The notes beneath the pieces are model-generated. The model had not been told where the DNA came from. It worked only from the letters and a program-made list of their open reading frames with translations, and ran no database searches. This document shows, in pieces, positions 52,408 through 64,000 of a stretch of DNA of 64,000 nt (position 1 is its first letter; every line of letters starts with the position of its first letter). This DNA comes from Lactarius indigo (lineage: Eukaryota; Basidiomycota; Agaricomycetes; Russulales; Russulaceae): positions 682,001 to 746,000 of the forward strand of contig JAFKAC010000013.1 in the NCBI GenBank assembly GCA_025766275.1, written 5' to 3'. The translations under genes and the position numbers were made by a program.

Positions 52408-52641
52408 GAGGCGATGGGAGACGGCCATTGGCGTCGCAAAGAACTAATTACATTTCTTTGCCATTGTGCGTGTCGGTGACATTTAGCGCCCGACAAACTC
52501 ACGTTACCTGGTGGCAAAGCTTCGACACCATGCCGGTGACTGACCGTCGGACTGAGTTGTTAGCGTGTCCTCAATGAGCTAATATTATCAACTCGAAGCA
52601 CATCACATTACACTTCAGATTGCCTAAAGAAAATCTACGGA

Positions 52642-55600
52642 TTACTGTAGCGTTCTATCGAGATCAATACAATCTGCCCAACTTTGCCCATGTACGAAAT
52701 TCGAAAGATCAAGGCGGGTTTCATATTTGCCGGCAACCCAGATATTACTCGGGCGATGAAGATTGGCCCTACGCATTTCTGGGATCCACATAAGGAGTTC
52801 ACCTCCACTACCACATATCCACCCCTGCTCGTCGATCACGGAGTGGTTAGTAAAGTCGACGTGGCTTGCAGTTTCCGCATTTCCGGTCGTAGCGTTCCAC
52901 ACGCGAATTGTTCGATCCAAAGAACCTGAGACGATGCGGTGGCCATCTGGCGAGAATCCCACAGACTCGACCGAATCCGTGTGACCAGTGAATGGGCCGG
53001 CCTCTATCTCTCCCGTGCTGGCGTTCCACACACGAATTGTTCGATCGTCCGAGCCTGACACGATGCGGTGGCCATCTGGCGAGAATCCCACAGACAAGAC
53101 CGAATCCGTGTGACCAGTGAATGAGCCGGCCTCTATCTCTCCCGTGCTGGCGTTCCACACACGAATTGTTCCATCGTCCGAGCCTGACACGATGCGGTGG
53201 CCATCTGGCGAGAATCCCACAGACAAGACCGAAGACGTGTGACCAGTGAATGGGCCGGCCTCTATCTCTCCCGTGCTGGCGTTCCACACACGAATTGTTC
53301 CATCGTCCGAGCCTGACACGATGCGGTGGCCATCTGGCGAGAATCCCACAGACAAGACCGAAGACGTGTGACCAGTGAATGAGCCGGCCTCTATCTCTCC
53401 CGTGCTGGCGTTCCACACACGAATTGTTCCATCGTCCGAGCCTGACACGATGCGGTGGCCATCTGGCGAGAATCCCACAGACGAGACCGAAGACGTGTGA
53501 CCAGTGAATGGGCCGGCCTCTATCTCTCCCATGCTGGCGTTCCACACACGAATTGTTCGATCGGACGAGCCTGACACGATGCGGTGGCCATCTGGCGAGA
53601 ATCCCACAGACAAGACCAAATCCGTGTTACCAGTGAATGAGCCGGCCTCTATCTCTCCCGTGCTGGCGTTCCACACACGAATTGTTCGATCGGACGAGCC
53701 TGACACGATGCGGTGGCCATCTGGCGAGAATCCCACAGACCAGACCGAAGACGTGTGACCAGTGAATGGGCCGGCCTCTATCTCTCCCATGCTGGCGTTC
53801 CACACACGAATTGTTCGATCGGACGAGCCTGACACGATGCGGTGGCCATCTGGCGAGAATCCCACAGACAAGACCGAAGACGTGTGACCAGTGAATGGGC
53901 CGGCCTCTATCTCTCCCGTGCTGGCGTTCCACACACGAATTGTTCGATCGTCCGAGCCTGACACGATGCGGTGGCCATCTGGCGAGAATCCCACAGACCT
54001 GACCAAAGACGTGTGACCAGTGAATGGGCCGGCCTCTATCTCTCCCGTGCTGGCGTTCCACACACGAATTGTTCGATCGGACGAGCCTGACACGATGCGG
54101 TGGCCATCTGGCGAGAATCCCACAGACAAGACCGAAAACGTGTGACCAGTGAATGGGCCGGCCTCTATCTCTCCCGTGCTGGTGTTCCACACACGAATTG
54201 TTCGATCGTCCGAGCCTGACACGATGCGGTGGCCATCTGGCGAGAATCCCACAGACTCGACCGAAGACGTGCGACCAGTGAATGGGCCGGCCTCTATCTC
54301 TCCTGTGCTGGCGCTGGCGTTCCACACACGAATTGTTCGATCGGACGAGCCTGACACGATGCGGTGGCCATCTGGCGAGAATCCCACAGACTCGACCGAA
54401 GACGTGTGACCGGTAAATGGGCCGGCCTCTATCTCTCCCGTGCTGGCGTTCCACACACGAATTGTTCGATCGGACGAGCCTGACACGATGCGGTGGCCAT
54501 CTGGCGAGAATCCCACAGACAAGACCGAATCCGTGTGACCAGTGAATGAGCCGGCCTCTATCTCTCCCGTGCTGGCGTTCCACACACGAATTGTTCCATC
54601 GTGCGAGCCTGACACGATGCGGTGGCCATCTGGCGAGAATCCCACAGACGAGACCGAATCCGTGTGACCAGTAAATGGTCCCGCCTCTATCTCTCCCGTG
54701 GTGGTGTTCCACACACGAATCGTTCCATCGTACGAGCCTGAGATGATGCGCTGGCCATCTGGTGAGATTGCAATGGAAAGGACCGGACCCCCAACGTTTG
54801 GGATCACCATCTCTGATGATGGCCAATGAGAAAATCGTCCACATTCCACCCGTAATATTCGAGGAAATAAGCTTGAATAACGTGCAGAGACAGGAGAACG
54901 AGACGGCGCAAATGGTAGAGCAGAAAGATAGACATGTGGAGCACTCTTTGCCATGGCCATCCCGAAATGCCGTATAAATATAGAGGCATCATTGACCAAC
55001 GACCTTAGTTTCTCTAGTTCCGGCTGAGAAACCTGTTGCAATTGTAATTATTAGTTCTTCACCTTCATCATCGAATCAACAATTGGACTTACACCTTGTT
55101 TACCGGCTTGACTAGAGGCTAACCACATGCTCACAGCCGAGCACACTGCCGAAGCAAGACCCAGACGACCTGTCAAGCTGAGGACCTCCAACCAAAACAG
55201 AAGTTTCTTCTCGAAGAAACTGCCAAGTTTTCTAAACAGATCGGTTTCGAAACCAATGTGTTCCATATGGTCATCCCAGAAACGACACGCATACAACAGC
55301 GCAGGTGGGATGTGTTTATCAACGCGGAAGCTGAGGTCTGTGACGTCCTTATTGGCAAGATATGACGTTTCGAGATTGCAGATATTGAATTTGAGGTCTT
55401 TGAGCAGTAGATCGAGACAGGAGTGGGCCAATTGATGATGAGCGTCACGAAGGCTGACACAAAAATCGCCGCTCTTCTCTTTATTGGTAAGAAAATCGCG
55501 GAACGATGTGTGGAGAGGAATGACGGGAAGATTTTCATCGGTTGAATTGACATTACTCAACAACGAGCCAAGGCGGCGAAGCAATATAACAACGGCATCA

Positions 55601-58379
55601 CCGTCATCGTCAGCGTGTCGTCGTAGAGTGGTCAGGGAGCGGATACTGAGGGGTTCAATTGCAGTGAGGAGCTGTCCCACGACAGTGCGAAATAGGAGTC
55701 GTGCTTCTCGGTCTGTAAAGTATGCTTCAAGGACTTCCTTGTATAGTTCATCCAAGGGGCCTTGTCCGTCGCGATTTTCACTGGGCCTTAAAAGATGGCT
55801 TATAACCTTTTTCCTGTTAAAACCAAAGCGTCCGGGAGGATCTAAGATGATTTGACTAGCAACCGCCGCCCACTGAAACAATCCCTCCGCCTTCATTGCC
55901 AGATCGTCGCCGTAATCTCTGAATTCGTCCGAGGGGAGCTTCTCCCGAAGAAAGGCGAAAATGTCGTCACGCATTTTGGCGGCCAGCTCAGAATCGTTCA
56001 TGCGTTTGATCGTGACTGATGGCGCCCCGACTAGCGCCTCCTCGATGCCGTCCTCTGGCCGCGAGGTAATGAGCACGCGGAAGTTGGATGGGAGCCCGAC
56101 AAGGTTCTTAGCGAGAAACGTGTGTAATCCCGTTCTACCGGTCGCATCCCCGCTCTCGTCGAGGGCGTCGATCACAACAAGAATAGGACCGACGATGTGC
56201 AGGTCCTTAAGCGGTTCCAGGATAAGGGATTTAAACAGCGTATCGTAGTCACGTGTGCCGACTCGAAGAGAGGAGTTGTCCTTCACGACCCTTCCAAGCG
56301 CGGCTTTAAATGAAGGATAGCGGTCGGAGAGGTCGCGAGCAAGAGTCGTGAAAAGGTGGTAAGCTTCCCGCTTGGATTGCTCCTTCCGTAAAAAGATAAA
56401 CGATGACGTAAGGCGGTGCATTTTATCGAAGCGACGTGCGATCTCGTGCGCAATACATGACTTTCCCGTGCCAGCTTGCCCGGAAAGAACGAGACAACGC
56501 CCGGAAGAAAGATCGTTCACCCAATTGACAATGAACTCCAGGAACGCGGTGCGTGTTCCCGTAAGACAACCCTTGTCGGGCGTGAATCGCGAGCCCGTCC
56601 CGTATGGAATTTCTCTGATTTTTGCATCTAGTTCTGTGACGGCAATCCTCAGGTCGAGAACCTCAATGTATCAGGACTACGTACCAGCGTCTAAGACTTG
56701 GCTAGACACCCACTTCAGCCGGGTAACCATGCCGTCAAGTTGACTTGAAATCCTGCCCACGCTGGCCGAGATTATTCCCACATCGTCCAAAATTTGGAGT
56801 GCGGTTATCTCTGTGGTGATGGCGGCCTCATCTAAGAAAGCCCTTCGGTGTTCAAGGAGGGTGGTACAGAAGTCCTCGATTTGTTTGTCGGCTTGGCTGC
56901 CAGTATTCTTCAATATTCGCTTCCCTGAAAACCACATGTTTACGTTAGGCACTGAAATGGGTAAATATTACGTACAGAATTGGGAATCCTTCGCGTATGA
57001 TCGGATAAAGTCACAGCAATTACAGACATGCTGCAACATGAGCGTGAGGATTTGCGCCTGCTTTGAATCACGCCTGATAGCTTTGAAACGGTCCTCTTGG
57101 TTCGCGAAATCAAAGGAATCGTGCATGGCAACAAGCAAGGTTCGGATGTTGTTATCGCGTTGAAACTGTTCTAGGAGGGTCTAGCGTCCAAATAAACATA
57201 AGTATTTTCAAACCAACAATGGAGCGAGGAGCTCACGTTGGGGATCGCAAAAAGTAGACTGTGTGCCATCTTTGCATACGGGTGGAGCTGAGGGCGAAGT
57301 TCGGCTCAGTCAAGTACCGGCTCGCAAGGAGGTTGCGACGCACTTCTGCAACTGGGCTCACAATATCCATCACCCACTTGACCCTCTCAAGAGCACCCTC
57401 CCATGTATTCGAGAGGTTGATTGTCGCCAAAGCTTCGTCCGCGCCATGGAGAGCATTCTCGGCAGGTGAGACAGTTTCAGAGCTGGTGGTGACGGTGGAA
57501 CGAGTAGGGATCGTGGAGTCCTGGGGTATAGAGGGCCTCTCGACTTCTCTAGAAGGCGAGTCGTCGATTCTGGTCGATTGCAGATTGGGGGTGTTGATGG
57601 GCAAGATCGGATCGGAAGTTGTGTTTGGTGACACAGTGACTGTCAAGTAGAGCGTGACCGGCTCTATCGACTGTCCAGCCTGTCTGTCGCCGTTGGTGAG
57701 GACAACAGGAGTGTCTATTACTCGAGATGTTAGCGGGTGGAACAAGTGAGGTTTCTAATAAGAAACGAACTGATTTGGGATCCGACGGGTATCATCTCAT
57801 GCGTTCCGATAAGGATATCCCGACGTGCGAACCGTTCCGCATAAAGACGTAGTATAAAAGGTGTAGACGGTTGCAGAGTGCTGAACAGAACTCTCAGCCG
57901 AAGAAGAGGACTGAAAGGGATGCCTTACAAGGCTCCAAGGCTCTCAGCCCACCTCGCCGTCTGCCTCTTAGTCGAAACACTTAGTGTCTTCTTTTCTGTC
58001 GCCTGACTGGCGACAGTAACAAAGAACTTCAGACCAAAAACATTCTTAAGACGAGGGAGATTGTGTGCCTGGAGGACTGAAAGAGACATTTAAATGCTTA
58101 TCGGGGAATCAACAGGCCAGGCCAGTCAGGACTCAAGTACATACCGGTCACCTCAACACGGAGCTGGGATGGGCCTCCCTGCGGTTCTGGGATTCGAGGG
58201 TTGTCCAAAGATGGTTCTTGACTGCGTATCGGAACACACAATAAGGGATCGAGGCACCCTCTTCTTGGATCTTGCGATGTTGAGGGACCCGGGCTGGAGT
58301 AGTAGGTCATATGTATCAAAAAGGTCATGGGTGAATGGCCATTTACGCACGAAATATGCCGGCGTTGTGGAGCAGCCAT
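52642..58379 (-). CDS. C2-NACHT-WD40 NOD-like receptor, copy B
   Basis: Predicted 1744-aa protein from ten exons: 58379-58351, 58293-58145, 58076-57929, 57880-57771, 57714-57344, 57287-57237, 57180-56976, 56924-56685, 56633-55093 and 55032-52642. All junctions are in frame with no internal stop. The C2-like domain is at about residues 50-170 (LRVEVT, NVFGLKFFVTVASQ). Walker A GQAGTGKS is at about 486-493, followed by ILVVIDALDE and RVLITSRPE. Fifteen 43-residue WD40 units run from about 1031 to 1675; one has a two-residue insertion (ASAS). The first intron is 57 nt without a stop, so its retention would keep the frame and add 19 residues. Role as for copy A: probable non-self sensor (family knowledge). 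Start is the Met directly upstream of the shared homology. Confidence 0.9.
52860..54786 (-). repeat. WD40 minisatellite, 15 units of 129 bp (NLR B)
   Basis: Fifteen coding units, more uniform than those of copy A. Every complete unit reads GEIEAG, where copy A mostly reads GETEAG. The variable positions are the same as in copy A. Very long open frames in the other reading frames of this array are by-products of the 129-bp period. Confidence 0.9.
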
Positions 58380-58385
58380 ACTAGA

Positions 58386-58591
58386 TGTTTTTGGTGTTAG
58401 AGTCGTACAGTAGAGTTAGCTATTGTTCGCATAGATGCTGCCGCCCAGTATCGTGCCCTTCACCCAAGCAGGTCACCTGATGCATCGCGTGACGGTCGCC
58501 TCGGTCGTCGATCACACGTCGACTCGGTCAACCTGACGAGTCCAGGGGCAACTCCCACTCGCTCGCATCACCCACAAAACCTCTTACAAAA
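58386..58591. promoter_or_regulatory. Divergent promoter between NLR B and ILV6
   Basis: About 210 bases separate the two start codons, so both promoters must be here or overlap neighbouring exons. No TATA box or recognised operator stands out. Confidence 0.4.
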
Positions 58592-59877
58592 ATGCTCGCT
58601 GCTCGGGCTCGCGTGATCTCAAGAGCCCTCTCTACGACGCGGGGGCTGTCCTCGACGGTGCGCGTCTTATCCGATGGAACTCCTCCCAAGCCCCCGCCTC
58701 CGATCGACGACTCGACGTCCGCGCTCGACTACAAGACGTCGCACAAGGTCAGGCCTCCGCCCCTCCCAAAGATGGACCTACCGCGGTCACGGTCTGCAGA
58801 GGAGGCGGTGACGAACATCCTCTACAACACGCCTCCACCGAGCCTACAGCCGTACAAAAAGTAAGTAGCAATTTTTTTTTCTTCTTTTTCTTTCTCATTT
58901 TATTTCGATACGGCCACGTGTTTACTATTTTATTTTTTTCATTGCGCGGGGCTGACGAAACGACGAAACTTATTGTCCAGGCATGTGCTCAACTGTCTCG
59001 TCCAGAACGAGCCTGGCGTGCTGTCGCGCGTATCTGGGATTCTCGCAGGCCGCGGATTCAACATCGACTCGCTCGTCGTATGCCGCACCGAGATACGTGA
59101 CCTAAGTCGCATGTGCATCGTCATCAGTGGGCAAGACGGCGTCGTCGAGCAAGCACGCCGACAGCTCGAAGACCTCGTGCGTTTCTCCCTTCTCCTTCCC
59201 CCTTCCACCACCATCATTCCCTCCCTCACAAACCCCTGCATAGGTGCCAGTGTGGGCCGTACTAGACTACACCGAGACGCGCACGATCTCGCGCGAGCTC
59301 CTCCTCGTCAAAGTGTCCATCCTCGGGCCCGAGTACCTCGAGGACCAGCTCGAAGGCGGGCCCTCACACGAGCCGCGCGCCGCGCACCGCGCCCACGCCG
59401 AGCAGACCAAGCTCGAGCGCGAGATGGCCCTCGCGCGCCACTTTGAGGAGTCCACGCGCCCGCAGCCTTCGCCGTCCCCCACGCCGGCGGCTTCGGAGGG
59501 AGAGGAGGGCGGGAAGCCCCTCACGCCGAGCGAGGCGCTGCGCCAGCGGCATCAGCATCTGCACTCGCTGCACACGCTCGCGAACCAGTTTGGCGCGAGG
59601 TTGGTAGACGTGAGCGATCATAGCGTCATCGTCGAGATGACGGGGAAGACGTCGCGCGTTGAGGCGTTCCTTGCCCTCGTAAAGCCGTTCGGGATCATCG
59701 AATCTGCGCGCACTGGTGTGTTGTGTTTTTTTAGCACTAGTCCTTTTTGTGCTGAGGTTTGCTGTTTTTTCAGGGTTGATGGCTATGCCGCGCACCCCTA
59801 TCGCCGGTTTGGCCGATGACGACACCTCCAGTGAAGCAGGGTCAACTGTCGACGCGAGCTTGCTCCCTCCCGGCTAG
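58592..59877 (+). CDS. ILV6: Acetolactate synthase regulatory subunit
   Basis: Predicted 346-aa protein from four exons: 58592-58860, 58981-59176, 59244-59715 and 59774-59877, all in frame. The N-terminus is basic and Ser-rich (MLAARARVISRALSTTRGLS), as expected for mitochondrial import. The first ACT domain reads HVLNCLVQNEPGVLSRVSGI then LAGRGFNIDSLVV; after a charged Ala/Glu-rich insert typical of fungal ILV6, the second regulatory half reads QFGARLVDVSDHSVIVEMTG then KTSRVEAFLALVKPFGIIE. The subunit binds the catalytic acetolactate synthase (ILV2) and gives valine feedback control over branched-chain amino acid synthesis in mitochondria. The insert between the two halves is GC-rich but without frame problems. 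Confidence 0.95.
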
Positions 59878-60532
59878 ACAACCTCCAAATCTAAGACCGA
59901 AATCTAAAAAGTATCTTTTGACTACACACGTACCCTCAATCCAAATACTCTTTTTGGCAAACTTACAAAGAGACCTGATTGCGAATGGATGGATGGTATT
60001 GAACGAAAAGAAAATGCAGCAAAATAAATAGACACTTTTAAACGGAAACATTCGGTCTGTGCGCGATATAACAAAAACCGGGTCCACAAAAAATTAAGGA
60101 AAAACCAAGGGATCGTCTGCTCGCTAGCTCCGCACGAGAACCAAAACACTCGTAAGTCACCCTGCCCTTCCTGCAAGCTTAAACACCAAAAAAAAATTGA
60201 ATCATAAGTTACCGAAATTGCCCCTAATCATGTACAGAATTTACGCCTTTGCTTGCTTGCCGTATTCGTCTTGGGATGGTAGAGAAAAAAAGGGGGGATA
60301 TTGAGGAGAAGAGAGGGTGTGAAGGGCTCGTGGATTCGGTTGCAGCGGGTGACTTTGGTGTTGACGGTGCCGATGGTGTGCGAGTACGGGTGCGGGTGCG
60401 AGTGTGCGTAGTGGTAGTTGTCGGTGATGGATTAGAAACATTTACAGGGACGAAGATCGAAGAGCGAGGGGCGAAGGGCAACGAGTTTGAGATCCACGGC
60501 GAACACTGGAGGCATATAAAAACGACGATAAA
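59878..60532. other. Convergent spacer between ILV6 and the PDK1-type kinase
   Basis: About 650 bases holding both 3' UTRs. Near 60380-60412 a GT/GC-rich microsatellite occurs. No gene. Confidence 0.55.
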
Positions 60533-63500
60533 TTATGTGCGTGCAGCGCTGACATTGTTATTATTGTTGCTGTTGCTATTGTTGTTGTTGCTTGTAGACG
60601 GCTTGAGCTCGCGATGCTGCGTAGCGTGCTGCTGCACCGCCTCTGTTATGCGCCGGACCCAACCGTCTGCCGCAGTCTCGCTGTCGACGACAAAAAAGGC
60701 CGACTTGGCCGTCTGTCGCACATCACGTCAGCACGTCGGTCAGCGCACACGAGCGTCTGCACCCACGGTCAACACGACAAACTCCTTTGCGCTCTTGCGC
60801 TCGACTCCTGTGATCGTCCCGCGCGCCTCGTCGCTCTTCGTGCGCTTCTCACGGCCCGTCGATGGCGGCGCCTGTGCCTCGCGCAGCGCAAACTCAGCCT
60901 TGATCCCGACCCCACGACCGCTCTTCAGCGGCTTGAGGCATACCAGCCGATGACTCGTCAGCGCGAGCTCGCGCACCTTCGGCTTGCGCTGCGCTACAGG
61001 CAGCGGTAGCAGGAGTCGCGACGTGCGCCGTTTCAGTGCCGTTTCGCCCACGGGAGCATGGAACAAAATCGTCTCGCCCGCGCTTAGCGCAGACGCCCTA
61101 AAATAGCGCGCAACGTTGTCAGAAGGCGCCTGACATGGAGAGGAAGGAGATGGGGGCGTACCAGTCTGGGGACTCGATAGACGCGGATGGAGGAGTCGTG
61201 CGCGCGGGCGTTGGGCTTCGCGTACGCAGTCTGCCTCGGTGGATCCCCATCGCCTCGAGCGCAGCGCTGAGCTTCTCAACGGGGCTGCCGTCCGACGAGC
61301 TCGTAGCGTACGAATCGCGCACGGCACGTGGTACGCGCAGCGGTGCACTGGTCCGCGGCGGCGCCTCGCCCGCGGCCGTTCCTCCCTCTCCGTCTCCCGT
61401 CTCTGTGCTCGAACTTACCGGGCTCGCCCCCTCCTCATCTTTGTCTTTCCCTGGTCCGGGACCAGGACCGTGACCAGGACCAGGACGCACGCCAGAGCCA
61501 GTAGCCTCGCCAGTAGCCGCGTCGCCCGCGACCGCGACCGCGCCCGTGCCCGGACCTGTATTCTTCGACACTCTGTCAATCCCGGGCAAAGCAAAGTGTA
61601 TCCCGTAAGTCCCACTGACAGTCCCATCCGTGCCGGTGCCATCCGAGTGCTCGCCCTGTGCATCCTCGACATCACCACCCGTGGCCATCGAGGCACCTAC
61701 ACCGTCGACGGCCCCGAGTAGAGGATGTGCTTCGCGCGCGTAATCTGGCATTTCCCCGTGCGGTCCTATTTCTTCAGGTGGTATGGCGGGTGGTGACACG
61801 TACGCCTGTGCATCAGGGGCCCACTCGATCCCGTCGTCCCCGGGTACTCGTAAGCGCACGTGCGCATGTGGATGTGGATGTGGGCTGTCCGAGCTTCCGT
61901 CATCCTCGTCTTCGTCGTCGCTCCCATCTGGACCGACAAGTTCATCCCAAGTCGCTCCGACATCATCCCATTCATCAGCGGGTGCCGGTTCGCGTCGTAC
62001 AAGTCCCGTCTCTAGTGTTGGTGCCGGGTCATCCCAGAGTGTGTCCCAGCGAATAGTCGCAAAGAATGGGTGCGCGCGCAATTCCTCCATCGAATAATCG
62101 CTCCCAGCTAGACCAGCGCCTAATCGCTCCAGTGGATCACGTACCTATGCCGACAATCCATGAGCACAAATTGACAAATTAATTCAGGGTGAAGCGCACC
62201 AGGAGGCGTCGCACGAGGTCGGCAGCTTCTGGATCGAAGCCCTCAGGAAACGTGTAGTCAAGCTGCTTGATCTTTTGCCATGTCAAATACTCGGACAACC
62301 CTTGGAACGCGAATCGACCAGCGATCATTTGGTATAGCACACAACCCAGTGCCCATAAGTCCGAACTAATTCACAAGCAACATCAGCCATACCGCGAATA
62401 AGCAATCAGCTGAATGGATGTGCCATACCTCTTGCTAGTCTCATTTGCTTCGAGCAACTCCGGAGAGACGTATTGCGCGGTACCGACAAATGTCTTGGTC
62501 GCACGCTCGGCTAGAACGATAACATGAGGCCTTTTCGCCATCCACGAAATGAAGAAGAAACGAACGTGGCACATCGATTAATTTCCCGGTTCCAAAGTCC
62601 GTAACTTTGATTCGGAAGTCATCGTCCAGCAGCAAGTTTTCCGGTTTGAGGTCGCTGGCAACGGGGATCAACAAGTGGGGAACAGTAAGGGAGCGACACG
62701 TGCGAACCGGTGGATGACGCCACGTAAATGCATGTAGTCGAGGGCATCAACAAGCTGGGCAGTATAGTATCGTGCGCATGTCGTTGACAGTGAGCCCATG
62801 CGCGAGATCCGACTTTGGAGTTCTCCGTTACGTGCGAGGTCAAGGACAAAGTCTGGGCAAGGTGTCAGCAGGCAGCTACTCAGAACCCTTGTCAAGTAAA
62901 GAAGCGATGTAGGTCTCCAAAGGCATGCACACGAGGACCCACAGACACCAAAAGTGAAACGTATCGCCCGAAGTGACGTGAACATTCTCTTTCAGGAAGC
63001 CACGACGATCGGTTTGTCAACCGAGCACGGGAGAGAGGGCATGAGTATCGGGGGCTTGTTGCCCAACGATACCGAAATGGACGGCGCGGTTGCAACCAAT
63101 TACGGTACGCAGGGTGGGTGCAGGAAGCGAGCGCCTACTGGAGGCAGTCCGAGGGGACGACGATCGCGACGGAAAATCTTCGGTAGTAGCCAGAGGACCA
63201 CGGTCGCGACGGCCGGCTACCACTTGACGGACAAGGTAAGAGAAAGTGGAGACTCACAAAGACTCCAATCATCTTGGAAAGCCCAATGTAAACGCACGAT
63301 GCCCGGATGACCAGAGCCAAGGCGGACGAGGGTGTTTTTTTCAGCGAGAGCGGTGTTGAGCTTGTTGTTGCGCTTGAGGTGACCCTTGTCAAGGACCTTG
63401 ATGGCATATTCTTGTCTCGTTGCGCGGTGAGTGCCATGTATCACCTATACGATCAGTAGCATGTAAGCAAGGCGGTGCGAGGTGGAGAAAGTGACAAAGA

Positions 63501-63902
63501 GAGAAAGCGCACAGTGGAGTATGATCCTTCGCCGAGGATGTCACCGAATTCGAAATCGTCTGCGCTGAGACGACCATTCGCTGAGCTACTGCGAGACTTG
63601 GACTTTGAGTTGGCGCGAGAGCGACCGGCAGGTGAATCTATAGGCTGATCCGCGATGCCGAGCTCGCGGGTGATGTAAGCGGGGGGTCGAGACGCCTTTG
63701 GAGTTGGTGGACCCCCAGGGCTCCGAGAGCGAGGTGAAGAGAATGTTCGTATTGGGCGGGGACGAACGGGGAGAACTAGGGAGGTGGTGGAACTAGACGA
63801 GGAGGAGGAAGATATGACCGATGCATTTCGACTGAGGTCAGCCAAGGAGGGCTTGTGAGTTGGTAGTTCAGGCGAAGGAGTTGGCGGTTCGACGGTGATC
63901 AT
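60533..63902 (-). CDS. PDK1/Pkh-type AGC kinase with C-terminal PH domain
   Basis: Exon 1 (63902-63513) has a Ser/Pro-rich N-terminus and FEFGDILGEGSYST; exon 2 (63444-63258) has VIHGTHRATRQEYAIKVLDK with the ATP-binding Lys, and the next exon starts at 62852. Then come YFVLDLARNGELQSRISRMG, HLRGVIHR joined to DLKPENLLLDDDFRIKVTDF, and ERATKTFVGTAQYVSPELL, the PDK1-type activation loop. The kinase domain is followed by a long acidic, Gly/Pro-rich region and a PH domain (LTSHRLVCLKP ... KSAFFVVDSETAADGWVRRI), ending in poly-Asn before the stop at 60533. PDK1/Pkh kinases phosphorylate activation loops of other AGC kinases (Ypk, Pkc1) under sphingolipid or phosphoinositide control. The intron after exon 2 is 405 nt, far longer than the others here. 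Confidence 0.88.
60555..60600 (+). repeat. (GTT)n tract coding poly-Asn in the kinase tail
   Basis: Interrupted ttg/gtt triplets, read on the minus strand as an Asn-rich C-terminus of the PDK1-type kinase. Confidence 0.7.
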
Positions 63903-64000
63903 ATTTGGGTCAAGGCACAGTCGAATTTCAGTTAAAAGGTCGGGTCGAAGCCGAGGGAAAAGGAAAAGGAAAAAGGGAGGGGGAAGGAAAAGGGAAAAGG
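63903..64000 (-). promoter_or_regulatory. Pyrimidine-rich leader of the PDK1-type kinase gene
   Basis: Directly upstream of the kinase start, the minus strand is almost pure C/T (plus strand aaaaggaaaaggaaaaaggg). Long CT stretches are common at fungal promoters and leaders. Confidence 0.4.

Larger units (their letters stand above)
52310..58385. repeat. Segmental duplication, copy B
   Basis: Counterpart of 16003-21970, in the same orientation, about 36 kb away. It has the same ten exons with identical phases and very similar intron sequences. Copy B lacks about 20 residues present in copy A upstream of ALHG and has one more WD40 unit. Confidence 0.85.

Noticed and set aside
53627..54844. A 405-codon open frame in the NLR B array reading Arg/Trp/His-rich repeats
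   Set aside because: It is an alternative frame of the 129-bp WD40 minisatellite. The period is a multiple of three and keeps all frames open; the WD40 frame is the coding one. The same applies to 16930-17775 and 17100-17729 in copy A.
61119..62090. Separate gene encoding an acidic Gly/Pro-rich protein
   Set aside because: It begins with MEELRAHPFFATIRWDTLW, the end of an AGC kinase domain, so it is an internal exon of the PDK1-type kinase.

Overview
This window is nuclear DNA of a basidiomycete fungus, most likely an Agaricomycete of the Rhizoctonia/Ceratobasidium type (inference). Genes are broken by many short introns, mostly 46-90 nt with GT..AG ends. The conserved genes are fungal: Mediator MED1, COG5, mitochondrial pyruvate carrier, ILV6, a cell-wall-type MAPKK, and a PDK1/Pkh kinase. 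Two very large C2-NACHT-WD40 receptor genes carry near-identical WD40 units of the kind common in Rhizoctonia. No CRISPR array, rRNA gene or convincing tRNA gene was seen.

Layout. 1-1.3 kb: 3' part of a DDE transposase gene. 1.6-5.7 kb: AT-rich, repeat-rich DNA bounded by two diverged direct repeats (LTR-like) with a PD-(D/E)XK-like fragment inside. 6.6-8.4 kb (-): F-box protein. 10.8-12.7 kb (-): secreted GH15 glucoamylase-like protein. 14.0-16.1 kb (+): decayed USE1-like SNARE gene. 16.3-22.0 kb (-): NLR A. 22.8-31.3 kb (-): CNT nucleoside transporter, WDR68/DCAF7-like WD40 protein, COG5. 32.5-37.1 kb: a Gly/Tyr/His-rich protein (+), mitochondrial pyruvate carrier (+), APQ12-like membrane protein (-), and a conserved Cys-containing protein (+). 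37.1-41.7 kb: mostly empty. 41.7-44.1 kb (+): MFS sugar transporter. 46-47.7 kb (-): MAPKK. 48.8-51.0 kb (-): MED1. 51.9-52.4 kb (+): second USE1-like fragment. 52.6-58.4 kb (-): NLR B. 58.6-59.9 kb (+): ILV6. 60.5-63.9 kb (-): PDK1/Pkh kinase.

The main feature is a duplicated block of about 6 kb. Each copy holds an intact C2-NACHT-WD40 gene whose 3' end faces, about 235-250 bp away, the 3' end of a USE1-type SNARE gene or relic. NLR-SNARE neighbours are known in fungal allorecognition (plp-1/sec-9 of Neurospora), so this pair is the best candidate for an undescribed module. Since the duplication, the WD40 arrays have been homogenised separately in each copy.

Caution: many conserved genes here carry single-base frameshifts, and nearly all change the length of a homopolymer run by one (16 sites listed in the findings). 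They look like base-calling errors, so most genes annotated as frameshifted are probably functional. The two NLR genes, ILV6, the F-box gene, GH15, MPC2 and APQ12 read through cleanly. Exon coordinates were derived by hand from splice signals and reading frame.
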